From the NCBI GenBank assembly GCA_001661515.1, contig LUVW01000003.1, forward strand, positions 124,001 to 188,000: a DNA stretch of 64,000 nucleotides, given 5' to 3'. This DNA is from Capniomyces stellatus. Taxonomy: Eukaryota; Kickxellomycota; Harpellomycetes; Harpellales; Legeriomycetaceae. The notes under the pieces were generated by a model that searched no databases, was not told where the DNA came from, and was given only the letters and a program-made list of their open reading frames with translations. Position numbers and translations under genes: made by a program. Of this stretch, positions 38,719-50,051 are shown piece after piece (position 1 is the stretch's first letter; every line of letters begins with the position of its first letter).

Positions 38719-41700
38719 TTAATTTTCATCAACAGGACTAAACAACCTGTCCCAAACGCGTTTAATGACGGAGCGAGGCCAGGAGCTTAGGAACTCGATG
38801 CTAAAGTCCTTGAAGTCAGCGCCGTAAATAAGAACGCCAGCGCGGATAATATCTTCTTGTATAAGATTGAAAGGTAAGATGCGCTGAAGATAAAACTCTT
38901 TAACGGGGTTTTTTGGGGCTCTGCGTGCACGGAGATTCTGGATCCTGTTTGACAGTTGGTTGGTGGTTTTACAAGGCAGCAGCTGGCTGCTCATCGACAC
39001 AGTGTCGTCAAAGCCAAAGAGGTTGAGTGCCTGCAGGATCAGGTTATCTTCGCGAGGCAGAAAGTTGACTCTGTTCTTGTACCGCCTGGACACCTGGATC
39101 ATTGGGTACAGCGCGACGTCCCACCCGAGATTCTGGATTATCGGCATCCACAAAAACATTACAAAGGCTGGCAGAATGGAAGGTTGTTGCGATGCTAGAC
39201 TGTTTGCACTGCTAGGCTTGGTTGTAGGAGTGCTTGGTAGTTCGTTGTTTGCACTGCTTGGCTCGCCAGATCCTTCGCCAGTTGCGGCTGCAGAAGCATC
39301 GGTACTTGGGCCTGAACCAGCAGCAGACTGGCCGTCGCTGCAACCCGGGTCGGCAGAGGTCAGGCTGGCAGGCAGGTTGGTCTTTCGGCGCAGCGACTGG
39401 GCTCTTCTGAACTTGCTGGCAAACTGGGAGATCTGGCCAGAAATGACCTTGCACACCATATCGGTTTCCAGGGTCAAGTAGTTGACGAGTTCGTTTGTAC
39501 CACTCAGCGTTTTGTAGTTGTACCCATGCTTGTTGACAAACTGGCAGTATACATTAGGCAGCACAAATTCGATGAGGTACGGGTGCGTTGGCATTTGCTG
39601 CTGGACGCAGTTGCAGGTTTTCTCAACTTTAGCTCTGGCTACAGGCAGACAGTTCATCAGGTAGTCGCTGTTGTATGCAACCTCTGGCGGAACTACACTC
39701 AGCGGTATCGCGTTGTTTATCAGCTTTTGCTGGTGCTGTTGCTGATGGAACGTATACGCTAGTGATGTTGATGGTGGCTGGCTTTGGCTGAACGGATACA
39801 TGTTTATTCCTGACGTCACTGCTGCTGGAAGCGGTGCTATTGGGACTGGCGGCATTGGCTTCAGCCTTACCTTTTCGGCTGGGGCTTTAGATGGCTTCGC
39901 TGCACCCGCTACATTGGCCGAGCTACCACCGGTGCTGCCAGGCTCGTTTGAATCGGTTTCTGTTGGTATTAGTGTCTGGAATGTGCAGTGGATGTCGGCC
40001 ACCAGGTACAGAATCAACGGTACTAGCAATGACGCGCCAGGACACGCCATAAAGGATATTGGCGATTTCGGGTTTCTGCTAGCATTAGGACTTGTGTTTG
40101 AGTTTGTGTTTATGTTTGAGTTTGAGTTTGAGTTTGAGTTTGAGTTTGACACACACTGTCCGCTAGTAGAGCCAAACTCAAACATGTTGTGGATATCAAC
40201 GAGCTGATTTCTCCAGTGCAAAGCAACTTTGGTGTGCGGGCTATTCTGCAGACTTTCGATCAAGTAGGCCTGTGAAGCCAGCTGGAAGTTGTCCTGCACC
40301 TGTTTTCTCAGCAGGTCCATCTGCTCGCTAGTAAACAACAGTGGGTTGTCGTCAAGTGTCAGTGTTTGGCTTTGCAGGTCTATTTCCTCGCCCGCTTGAA
40401 TCGCCTCTTGGAACAAACTCTCCATCTCCATCTCTGTGTCCACGTTCAGGCTCTCCAGTTCTGTTTCAGTCATTGGCTCTCGCCTCTTCCCCTTGCCATT
40501 CTCAAGCCTCGTGGTTTTGATGCTTTTAGGCTTGAAAAAGTCTGAATCTATTCTGGGCCGCTTTTGCCCACTTGTTACCCCCTTGGGCTTGCTTGCTCCC
40601 ATTCCCTTTGCCTCGTTGGTGCCCGAGCCAGAATCATTGCTTGCAAGTCCATTCACACTCATTGCTGCCATCGACTTGTTTATCCGAATGCTGTTGTTTA
40701 TACTGTCATTAATCGCCTTTCTCTGATCCTCTGGAATATACATGTTGTCTGCGATCGATGCCTTCAGGGCCTGCCAATCAATATCATTTTGCAAAGCTTT
40801 TGGGTTTGGTAAATCTGGCTTGTATCCTCCCACTCCCACTCCCACTCCCATTCCTTCATCCTTATTGTTGTTCTTAATATTGCTCTTGTTTTCAATACTG
40901 GCCGTGTTTTTGTCACCAATACTATTTATACCACCACCAAAATCCGTTTCTACTTTGCTACTATTTGTGATCCACTCGTGGAGCTGAGTATGGAGTTGAT
41001 GATTCTGGTTCTGGTTCTGGTTCTGGTTCTGATTCTGAATTTGATTCTGATTATGGTTATTATTGGATCCGTTGGAATTAGTGTTGTTTGTACCCAACTC
41101 AAAGTCTTGAATCGAGTTATGTCTAAACAATCCAGACTCTGACCCTTTTAAACCTTGCAAGTAAGCCTGATTGATCAAGTTTCCGTTTTTGGCACTACTA
41201 CTCGCATTAAAGAAACTGTCTTTGTTTTCAGAGCCTATGCTTGTAGCTACCTGATTCATTGACCCCGTTCTCGCCAGTTGACCATTTGGTTTTGCCATTA
41301 CACCAAGATCGTATGGGGTCATTTGGCCAATACTGCTATTAAGCAAATCCACATTTCCATCTCCATCTCCATCTCCATCTCCATTTCCATTTCCATCTCC
41401 ATTTCCATTTCCATTTCCATTTCCATTCTCATTTCCATCCTCAATTTCGTTGTAATCTTCGTTGTCATCATTTTCCAATTCCAATTCAGTTTCTGCACCG
41501 TTTTCGCTTCCATCCTCAAAATCACCCTCCTCAGAGTTGTCACATATATAGTCACCATCATCAACTCCATCATCGTCGTCATCATCGTCATCGTCATCGT
41601 CTCCACCTTTGTTGACAACATTGCCTGCCTGCTGGTACTGATTAACTATTCTTTGTCTGCCAACTCCATTTCCTGTTCCATCGAACTTACCAACACCAAA

Positions 41701-44190
41701 ACTGTTGTTGATGTTGTTTTGCAAATCTGCCAGCTGTGTGCTAAAGGCGTTTTCTGAGTCAACAATTTTGTCTGAATAAATCCAGTTCGAATCTTTTAGC
41801 TGAGTTGTCCCAGTCCACTCATTCATATTCCCACTTCCACCCGCGTTGGTTTTCAGATTTCCTCCGTCTGTTTGAACCAGGCTTTGAAGAAACTCGTAAT
41901 AGTAGTAGTCCATGTCGTCCATCGTAGGCATTGTCATTATATTCCCTGAATCCACACACAATCCATTACTAATTCCTAAACTGTTTGGCTCTTCAACTAA
42001 CCCCATCAGATTGTTCACATCGATGTTCTGATTGCTAATGTTAAGATCCATCACTCCTGACTGCACAGCATTATTTGCCTCAATATGTTTGCTCAAGTCC
42101 CCTATATCTACGCTTTTCATTCCTGAATTATTCACCAACCCTGAGCTGTCCATATTCATATTCATACCCATTCCCATTCCCATTCCCATTCCCATTCCCA
42201 TTCCCATTCCCATTCCCATTCCCATTCCCATTCCCATCCCTATTCCTATTCCCATACCTGTCCCTATCCCCATAACTGAACCAGGTTTATCCGTGTTGAT
42301 TAGTTTATTCTCCAGCTGATTCACACCAGGTTTCTTTATAACAATCTGCATAGTGTTGGTTTTGCCTTTATCCTTGTTATTCTCCTTTTCCATGTCCTTG
42401 TTATTCTCCTTTTCCGTGTCCTTGTTCTTGTAATTATAATTATCATTATCCTTGCTCTTGTCCTTGCTCTGATTTTGATTCTTGTTTTGATTCCTTGCAT
42501 TTTCAATCTCCATTTCCCGTCTCCACCTTGCCCTTTTAACTGCCATGCCTGACTTTGAAAACGGATCATCAATTGCCTCCATCACATCCGTTATCAGTTG
42601 ACTGTAGAACTTTGATTTAAATCGCTCGCTACTTTCAACCAGTTCATCAAGCGACTCCCAATCCAGTTTCACCTTACCATCTTTTTCTGTCACCATTCCG
42701 CTTACACTATGCCCTAGTTCTGATTTCTCTAACCCTTCGGTCTTTTTGGCCAAAAACCCATTCTGTGCCGTTACGCTCGACAAATTTAGCCCCAAACCCA
42801 CGTTGCTGTGGATAATCGCGCTGGAACTCGTGTTTGTTTTGTTAGTTTGTCCATTTGCTTTGGAATTTAATGTTCCCATTCTGCTTAAATCCAACCCCAG
42901 ACCAAAATCCAGGCTATACCCCAGCTGGCTATTTGTCTGACTATCCATATTTATACTTGACCCTTGACTATCCATGTCAGTCTTCGTTCTTGTTTTTGTT
43001 TTTGTTTTTACAGGCGTCAGCATCCCACTCAGCCCGCCAATATCGTTTGTACTATGCTTTTTCGAAATGGCGTTTACCGTGTAGCTTTTGCCTTTCAGCA
43101 TATTTTCTGTCTTGTTTGGTGTTTTGAATTCCACTTGCTTAATTGGACAGCTATCACTGCCTTTCTTTGGTCCATTTCCATTTCCATTTCCATGTCCATT
43201 CCCTTTCAAATTCCCTTTCCCCTTTCCCCCCATATCAACACCAGCCCTCCCGCCATACTCACCCTCATTGGTGTCTTGGTTTACATACTGCATAATATTA
43301 CTACCCAAGTGTTGGTGTATTATCCTCCATCTTTTCTTGCACTGTAGCCCCGTCCTTATCTTACCCAAAACCCCAACTTTGATCGCTATTTGGCCCCACT
43401 CTCCAGTTCCAATCTCCATCTTTCCTGCTTGACTCGTTTCCGTAACATTATAGCCCAAGTTGCTTAGCTGCTTCACTTGCTCCAACAACACCTTATTCTC
43501 CGCCATAGTCCATTTTCTGCTGTTTGGCGTATCCATTTTTAGCCGTAGTTCATCTAACCTTTTGTCGCGGCTAGCCCCACTGCCCTGCATCCCTGTCTCG
43601 TTTCCGAATATGCTGCATTCGTTCATTTCGTTGCTGAACTTTCTTGGCGATTTCATCTCTTTCGAAAACATCCTTTTTCTGCTCAATTCCGTGTTTGGCG
43701 TGCTCCAGCTTTGCTCCACATTCATTCCCGTCACATCACTCCCCAAAAATATATCCTTATTCTTATCGTATTTTTTCCCTCCCTTCCCGCTCTTGCCCAT
43801 CTTTTGCGTTTTAGACTTTTTCAACTCTACTCGATTTGGCTTTTCCCCATTTTCCTTTCCAAACACCAGTTCCTTGTCTCCCAAGTCCAAGTATCCCCCA
43901 TTCTCCAAAAAACTATCCGACATTGCCATTTCTTTATGCGTCTTTGCCTTTACCACCGTCTCCACATTGCTGCTCTCCCCCGCTTTCTTGTTTAGCTCCA
44001 TAAACAGAACCTCCCATGATTGCTCATCCCAGCCAAATGCCTCAGAAGACAAAGTATTGCTAAAATCCATGTTGTTGGCATACTCGTCTAGCCCCAACTC
44101 GCTAAAATCCTGCAATTCCATTTCCTTGTTTTCAGCACCTTCCTCTACTCCTTCTCGATTCGTGTTTAGTTTATCCCAAGTTAACATCAA
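38719..44190 (-). CDS. GON4L/YY1AP1-like nuclear protein with SANT-like domains
   Basis: A single exon encodes 1823 residues. GON4L-family proteins are chromatin-associated transcription regulators. The link here rests on the C-terminus: NFLPREDNLILQALNLFGF (about residue 1708) followed by LLPCKTTNQLSNRIQNLRAR. This mirrors the SANT-like end of GON4L/YY1AP1, where a helix-loop precedes a K-T-x-x-Q motif. Upstream, FTSEQMDLLRKQVQDNFQLA (about residue 1285) resembles the second conserved GON4L block. A separate Myb/SANT-like segment lies near residues 227-295 (RKWTMAENKVLLEQVKQL ... GLQCKKRWRIIHQHLG). Large parts are low complexity: an MG repeat near 650-675, acidic poly-Asp near 861-872, GN/GD repeats near 917-947, and QN repeats near 1050. 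No NLS was confirmed, though RRAPK-type basic patches exist. Family call is moderate; coding status is certain. Confidence 0.78.
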   Translation of the reverse strand: MMLTWDKLNTNREGVEEGAENKEMELQDFSELGLDEYANNMDFSNTLSSEAFGWDEQSWEVLFMELNKKAGESSNVETVVKAKTHKEMAMSDSFLENGGYLDLGDKELVFGKENGEKPNRVELKKSKTQKMGKSGKGGKKYDKNKDIFLGSDVTGMNVEQSWSTPNTELSRKRMFSKEMKSPRKFSNEMNECSIFGNETGMQGSGASRDKRLDELRLKMDTPNSRKWTMAENKVLLEQVKQLSNLGYNVTETSQAGKMEIGTGEWGQIAIKVGVLGKIRTGLQCKKRWRIIHQHLGSNIMQYVNQDTNEGEYGGRAGVDMGGKGKGNLKGNGHGNGNGNGPKKGSDSCPIKQVEFKTPNKTENMLKGKSYTVNAISKKHSTNDIGGLSGMLTPVKTKTKTRTKTDMDSQGSSINMDSQTNSQLGYSLDFGLGLDLSRMGTLNSKANGQTNKTNTSSSAIIHSNVGLGLNLSSVTAQNGFLAKKTEGLEKSELGHSVSGMVTEKDGKVKLDWESLDELVESSERFKSKFYSQLITDVMEAIDDPFSKSGMAVKRARWRREMEIENARNQNKNQNQSKDKSKDNDNYNYKNKDTEKENNKDMEKENNKDKGKTNTMQIVIKKPGVNQLENKLINTDKPGSVMGIGTGMGIGIGMGMGMGMGMGMGMGMGMGMGMGMGMNMNMDSSGLVNNSGMKSVDIGDLSKHIEANNAVQSGVMDLNISNQNIDVNNLMGLVEEPNSLGISNGLCVDSGNIMTMPTMDDMDYYYYEFLQSLVQTDGGNLKTNAGGSGNMNEWTGTTQLKDSNWIYSDKIVDSENAFSTQLADLQNNINNSFGVGKFDGTGNGVGRQRIVNQYQQAGNVVNKGGDDDDDDDDDDDGVDDGDYICDNSEEGDFEDGSENGAETELELENDDNEDYNEIEDGNENGNGNGNGNGDGNGNGDGDGDGDGNVDLLNSSIGQMTPYDLGVMAKPNGQLARTGSMNQVATSIGSENKDSFFNASSSAKNGNLINQAYLQGLKGSESGLFRHNSIQDFELGTNNTNSNGSNNNHNQNQIQNQNQNQNQNQNHQLHTQLHEWITNSSKVETDFGGGINSIGDKNTASIENKSNIKNNNKDEGMGVGVGVGGYKPDLPNPKALQNDIDWQALKASIADNMYIPEDQRKAINDSINNSIRINKSMAAMSVNGLASNDSGSGTNEAKGMGASKPKGVTSGQKRPRIDSDFFKPKSIKTTRLENGKGKRREPMTETELESLNVDTEMEMESLFQEAIQAGEEIDLQSQTLTLDDNPLLFTSEQMDLLRKQVQDNFQLASQAYLIESLQNSPHTKVALHWRNQLVDIHNMFEFGSTSGQCVSNSNSNSNSNSNINTNSNTSPNASRNPKSPISFMACPGASLLVPLILYLVADIHCTFQTLIPTETDSNEPGSTGGSSANVAGAAKPSKAPAEKVRLKPMPPVPIAPLPAAVTSGINMYPFSQSQPPSTSLAYTFHQQQHQQKLINNAIPLSVVPPEVAYNSDYLMNCLPVARAKVEKTCNCVQQQMPTHPYLIEFVLPNVYCQFVNKHGYNYKTLSGTNELVNYLTLETDMVCKVISGQISQFASKFRRAQSLRRKTNLPASLTSADPGCSDGQSAAGSGPSTDASAAATGEGSGEPSSANNELPSTPTTKPSSANSLASQQPSILPAFVMFLWMPIIQNLGWDVALYPMIQVSRRYKNRVNFLPREDNLILQALNLFGFDDTVSMSSQLLPCKTTNQLSNRIQNLRARRAPKNPVKEFYLQRILPFNLIQEDIIRAGVLIYGADFKDFSIEFLSSWPRSVIKRVWDRLFSPVDEN
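41350..41440. repeat. CCATTT/CCATCT hexamer tract encoding Gly-Asn/Gly-Asp
   Basis: About fifteen hexamer units on the plus strand encode alternating GN and GD on the minus-strand protein. The reading frame is kept because the unit is a multiple of three. Confidence 0.85.
42165..42240. repeat. CCCATT hexamer tract encoding Met-Gly repeat
   Basis: About twelve near-identical CCCATT units encode (MG)n in the GON4L-like protein. The unit purity suggests recent slippage expansion inside a coding exon. Confidence 0.88.
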
Positions 44191-46495
44191 TTTGCTCTAC
44201 TGAATATTATTTATACTCTACCCTTATCCTCCTCTTCTCTCTCTTTCCTTTCTTTCTTTCCTTCCTTTATTTTTTTTTATATTCGGTTGTTTTGTGTCGC
44301 GATAGTTTTGCTGTGTTTGTTTGTTTACCACTCGCGAATATATTCGACTGCTGTAGAGGCTATTATCTTTATTTTCATACACTTGCTTTTTTAGATAGTT
44401 GGATCTATTATTACTTTTACATGCCAAATTATTGTATTCTTGTTTACTATAACTTTACAGAATACCTCTTCAGCATTTGTGTGTTGTTTTATCGCTGACT
44501 TGCTGTTCCTTCTTTTGCTCTCCTTCAATTTGCTTGGCTCGAATGGCCAATAGTACAGTCAACGCGCTAAAAACAAACCAAAGTGAGTGTTTAACCGTAT
44601 CAAAAGCTCGAAATGATACCTTAGTTTTCAACTCTGTTGCTTTAGAATAATAATGTTATGGAAAGTTGGTTTTTTTAACTTTATCTGCGAAATATCAACT
44701 CGCCAACTAAAAGAAAAATAATCTGTGTAAAGAAATAAAGAAACTCAAAACAAAACAAACTGTTTCTCTTTGGTATTCAATCCAAATTGGTAATTGATGT
44801 TTGGAAATTTTTTGTTTATTTATTTATTTTTTTATTTCTTTTTCTTTTTCTACTACTATTTAATACTAACTTAACTTTGAAAACACTGGTCGTTTTTCTT
44901 TTCTTTTCTTTTTTTTTCAGATTTCAGCCAGACATCTTTAATCAAATTAACTTTGGGCAATTTAGCCATTCCCCGTTTGTTTAACTCGCATTGCTTTTTT
45001 TTTTCTTTCTTTTTTTTCTTTTTCGCCAATCCTTTTCCTTTTTTTACAAAACATATCATTCTTGTCTTACCCTTCAATTTGTTTACCTTTATTTACTTAC
45101 TATTTAAAGCTGCCTTTTTTTAATTAATTTAGCAATTATGTGGATTTTTAAAAGTACTAATAAAAACAACAAAAAAAAGGTAAACAAAAACAAATCTGAC
45201 CTGTTTAACCGTTGATGTACAAAGTTCAATCAATTAGCCTATTTTAAATAATGTATTTGACCAATTATCTACGCAGCTTCGTCGCACCATTTTTTTTTAC
45301 TTTACACTCTTATCAGCTAAATGGGGTTTTATTAGTATAGTGATTCACTTAGTCCTTGGTTGATTCCTAAGAAAATAAGCTGGAGAAGGATATCCGAACT
45401 AACCCTGAACAACAAAAGCAAGCAAACGGAAAAATAATGAGTCAACCAAGTTTTAGATGATTTACATTGAATTCTAGTTTACAATATATTATTTCAATCT
45501 AGCCTTCTAGCTATCCCGTCCTACTTGCGCACTAGTAAACCACCAAAGTTTGCATTTGTTTTATGCTCTACTTTGTCAACTCTTTTCTTCTTCTTTGTTT
45601 ATCTTTAACCATGTCAATAAAATCGATGGGTTTCAGTCGATCCCTTTTCAAGATACTGAATCCACCTCATCTGATCTCACTCTCACTCTCACTCTCACTA
45701 TCACTCTTGCCTTTTTTTTTAAAAAAAAAAGAGTTTTGCTGCTATGTTTGCTTATTTACTTTTCAGTAACCATAGTTTTTTTTAAGGGATAACTTCAACT
45801 CAAAAAAAAAAAACGACATGTATCAAAATTAATAATAGTGAAATGATATGTGTACACTTATCCCATGTACTTCCTGTTATTCCTTTATCCTAGTTTTGTT
45901 TTTCAAAGGAGGTAAAATGCTTTTACTATTACCTTGTTAATCGCCTAATTATTTTTGCTCATTCGTTAAGAATAAAAAAAAGTGGCAAATTGGTAGCATT
46001 CTCTTGATTTATTTGAATGGCTTGCCGCAAACATTCTTGGTAAAAGATATGAATAGCAATTAAACAATAACAAAAGCGATTACCCTAGTGTTATAATAGT
46101 ACCCCACACACATTCACTCTCTCACTCACCCATTAACTCACTCACATACATTAACCACTTACTACACTACTCAGTTGTAACAGACTTGATCTTGTTTATA
46201 TTTTTAATGGTTTGGCGTTTAATTTTCGTTTTTAATTATTGAAATTTGGTGTTTAATTTTCAGATTATCTGGTTTACATGCGGTATACCCAAAAACACTA
46301 GAAAGAAAGAAAGAAATAAAACCAGCTTGACCAGAGTAAACCCAAAAAAATAAAATTATAAAATAAAACCACCAACCCCTACAGCACCCATTGGTAATCG
46401 ACACCAAGTACAATAACCAAGATAGACTGAGATCCTTGATGGATATGCAATCAAGTACGAGCACTGGTTTACATGGTGGTGGCGGGACTTGAAAA
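44191..46495. other. Intergenic, possible small two-exon gene
   Basis: The region separates two divergent or co-oriented minus-strand genes and is mostly T-rich simple sequence (44270-44280, 44995-45045). A possible plus-strand gene is listed separately. CTCACT-type microrepeats lie at 45675-45705 and 46115-46145. The remaining short ORFs have no support. Confidence 0.45.
44543..45119 (+). CDS. Putative small protein, two exons, uncertain
   Basis: An ATG at 44543 (MANSTVNALKTNQ) runs into a GTGAGT donor at about 44583. A TTTTTTTTCAG acceptor near 44921 opens a frame that joins in phase as NFSQTSLIKLTLGNLAIPRL and onward. The frame then passes into a poly-Phe stretch from T-runs (about 44994 on), which looks more like 3' UTR than protein. 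The end is therefore uncertain; 45119 is simply the first in-frame stop. No family was recognised. It may be chance; transcript data would be needed to accept it. Confidence 0.22.
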
Positions 46496-49400
46496 CTAAT
46501 GCTGTAGGTTGCGGGACTCGATCCTGCTTTTTTTATTTACCAAATGCGTAGCTGGTTTTTTGTTGGAAAAAGTATGCTGGGTGTCGTGGTTAGAGATGAT
46601 GTTTTTCGTGTTTCTTTTATCTCCCAAAGCGTCAAAACTAGGCTCATTGATGTTGCAACTTTTTTGCTTAATGGTAGAGATGTCGCTAAAGTTGATTGGG
46701 TTTTTGGGTCTTGAGCCAAAGTAGGGAGACACCAGAAGGTGGGACTCTGTAAGGTTATGGCAATGGCCATCTTTTCCCACGGTCGGATTGTTGATTTTAG
46801 GTATTGGCGATCCTGTCTCCAGCTTTCTTTTACTGGACACTTGGTTGAAGTCGATTTGGTTTTCTAGCTGGGAATTGAACCCTTCATCGCCAAATGATAA
46901 CGATGCGTTAAAAAGAAACCCCGAGTCTCCACCATCTGAGTCGAAATCTAATATTTGTTCTATCTCTTGCGACTGTCTTTCTGAGTCCTTCTCAGCTGCA
47001 CCAATTGGACTGTTGCTTTTGCTTGAAATGGGAGTGGAGGCTGAGTAGTTTTTGTTGGACTTTAGCTCAAACTCGCTGCTGCAGTTACTATGTTTCAGGT
47101 CTATATCGTCGTTAGCGTAGAGCTTGCCCTTAACGGCTTGGTTCATGGGTTTAAAGCGCTTTTTACCCTCGTTGCTGGAGTCTATGTCTTCATCCGGGCT
47201 ACTGCCAACAATAAACTTATTCGTGGGTTTGGGTATGCTTGGAAACGCCTTAGGAGGGTCTATTTGAACGTATACCTTGGAAGGCTTTGTGGGGTTTTTT
47301 ATCACCCGGGTTGGGGTTTCTTGAAGAATTTTGGCTTGACTGTGCATAGACATAGCTTGGGAATCGACACGGGGTGAATCAGTGAGTGGTAGGGATTGCG
47401 TCGTGTCCTCTTCAAACGACCCGTCGGTTTCTTCAAGCTTAAAGCCAGGCACACCGCTAATACCCCAGACATTTCCATTCTGGACAGCCTTCAACCACGG
47501 GTGGCTCAAGGCATCAATTGCCGATATTCTTTTTTCTGGATCTACAGTCAAAAGGCTGGATATAAGACTTTTGGCCTCCTTTGAAACACGGTCACAATGC
47601 GGTGATGGGAACGAATAAATCCCCTGGAGAATCTGCTGCTTCATGGGTGGTGGTGACAGCTCCTCTAATTTAGAAACACAAATGTGATTATAAAACATTG
47701 GTTGTATGTTTAATTTTAGCCAAAATTATATAGTGATGGTAACAGTAATAACAGTAATGAATGGATGAGTGCAAGTAAAAGTTACCAGAAAATGGCGGAA
47801 ATCCAAACACACAAATATACAACACTACACCCAAACTCCACATATCAACTTTATTGTCATACATGCGGCCATCTCTAGACTGTAAGACCTCAGGCGCCAC
47901 ATACATGGGTGTTCCACACAGAGTCTTCATAAAAGACTGTTCACCAACTATTTTAGCCAACCCAAAATCTGCTAGTTGCACTTTAAGTCCTTCATACTCT
48001 GTAAGCAAAATGTTCTCAGGCTTTATATCCCGGTGAACAATCCCATTTTTATGCAGGTATCGAAGCCCTAAAAGCAGCTGAAGCATAACCACCCTGCTTT
48101 CGTTTTCTGTAAAGTGTCCTTGCTCCACAATCCGGTCAAACAGTTCCCCCCCTTTGGCCCTAATTTATTTAGTTCATCGCTACCTTCAGAACCACTTCTA
48201 TTTACGCCTACTCGACACAGTATGTTTCATATTTTATGATTATATCTTGCTAAAGCTTACAAGTCCAGGATCACGTAAAAAAACCGTTCCTCGTGATAAA
48301 TAGACCGGATCCTGATTATAGATGGCTACCAACAGAACAGAACAGAACAGAACAGATTAGATAAAAAAAACCAAACTCATTTATAGCCAAACTCAGTTCA
48401 ATTCAATCGCCTTCAATAGCAAGACCACGGGTGATATGGTTACCAGCGCCGCAACAAGACATCGCGACATGACTGTTGGAAATAATACCACCAAATGGCA
48501 AAGATAAATACATTTATATGCTTGTAAATTATTAGATAAAGTTATAGTGTTTTACGTGTTTAGCTCGTCCTAAAATGCTTTTTTCCGAGTCAAAATTCGA
48601 TAGTAACCGTTTGTGCTCTACCACTCTACTCTTGTCTATTATTTTTACCGCATATTTCTCTCCATTCATCCGGTTAACTGCTAATTTTACTTCAGCAAAC
48701 GCTCCTTTGCCCAAGGTCTTCAGTACCATGTAATTTCTACTAAACTATACATTACATTTTTTTGTCGTGTTATTTTTGCTTTAAAGCCAAGTAAATTCAA
48801 ACGAGTTTATCCCTGTAGAATGCACAATAAAAACTTACTAGTCCACCATCAACTTTCTTTCTTTCGTTAATTAACTGTATCACAAACTCGACTAAAGATT
48901 GTACAATTCAAATCATTCAAACGGTTTAGCAACTGTACTGGTAAAATAACTAGGCGTTTGTTTTGGTATAATTTTGTCTAATTCTGTCTTTAATTTTGTC
49001 TTTAATCTTGGTTATATCTTGGCTATTTCTTTGTTATAATCCTGCAACTTCAAGAACCTACCATTTCCGTTGATGAGGTCCCTATCAGCTCCGGGGTTTC
49101 CTCTGGATACCCGTATTAGGTCTTCGTCATATAATCTCCACGGTTTGTTTTTCGGAATCCTTTTGTTATTCACAAATGTTCCATTTGAGCTATTTGTATC
49201 CAGATTCAGGTTGTGTTTCTCAATTAGCAAACATGTTTGCACGTATATCGACTTATTGCAAGTAGGTGTATATAATTTAGCAAACTCGAACCTCATGTCT
49301 TCTATGTATACTAGCTCTTCTTTTGGATCGTCAATCTATTTTGTTTTGTCATCGCTTTCCTTTAACAAAGTGTTCAGTTTATCAAGCTTAACCACAGTGA

Positions 49401-50051
49401 TGTATTTAATAGTAAAACAAACACTTACTTTATACAGTATACAATGCTTGTTGCTAACCGTTGGCCCCTCGACCCTATTGTTGTCCATTTAAAGCCATCC
49501 CTGTTACTTGTACGAAATATTCTTTGGATTAACAAAGCCAAATCTTTCCTCAGCTTAAAATAGCCCTCGAATGCTTTACCAAGAGCTTACCTTAAATCAC
49601 AGGCCTTGCTTCTACCAACAATGTAGGTAAACTTTCGGGAATTTCGAGTCGAGATTCCTTCCTCCTTTTCTGCTAAAATCAATCGTTGAATTGTTTGGCG
49701 ATCCAGCGAAAGTGACAGCAAAACTGCCCACACATCATTAGGTGCATTTTCTACTAACTCGGACTCCTTTTCATCGAAAACTTGCTCTATTCAAATATTC
49801 AAGTATTTAAACAGTTTTTTTTTGGTTCATTAACAATTAAATCCGATTCTAATTCATTTTTTAAAAGTGTAACAATAAACAGGTCCCCACTATCCAAATT
49901 TATAAGGTGCTAAATTGGCAGTAAATGAATGCTTTGAAGCATCCAATTTACTCGACAAAACCTCTGCTTTTCTGACATATTAAAAAAGTTTAATAAGTTT
50001 ATACTCACTGAAGTCTTTGAATTCAAAAGGGTCAAGAGCTTTGCTGCACAT
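46496..50051 (-). CDS. RAD53: FHA-domain checkpoint kinase (Rad53/Cds1/Chk2 family)
   Basis: This is a serine/threonine kinase of the DNA-damage and replication checkpoint. Exons: 50009-50051, 49591-49786, 49429-49474, 49062-49335, 48839-48891, about 48557-48739, 48261-48325, 47786-48159 and 46496-47664; about 800 residues. The FHA domain spans exons 2-4: FTYIVGRSKACDL, GPTVSNKHCILYK (close to the Cds1 GPRVSN motif), and NSSNGTFVNNKRI. The kinase begins MVLKTLGKGAFAEVKLA with AVKIIDKSR (VAIK-type Lys), then HPSIIRIRSIYHEERFFYVI, GGELFDRIVEQGHF, HRDIKPENILL, DFGLAK, and CGTPMYVAPEVL, so all catalytic motifs are present. The roughly 300-residue tail carries several SQ/TQ sites (DSQ, HSQ, TTQ, QSQ, NSQ, DTQ), likely ATM/ATR targets, and a basic end. 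All junctions close except exon 5 to 6, which is one or two nucleotides off. Confidence 0.9.

Noticed and set aside
41278..41757. Antisense ORF with SISISI repeats, and similar ones at 42032-42319 and 43460-44203
   Set aside because: They are shadows of the GON4L-like coding exon and its hexamer tracts.
46500..46530. GGGACTCGATCCTGC resembling a tRNA T-arm
   Set aside because: It lies in the last codons of the checkpoint kinase gene and has no acceptor-stem partner.
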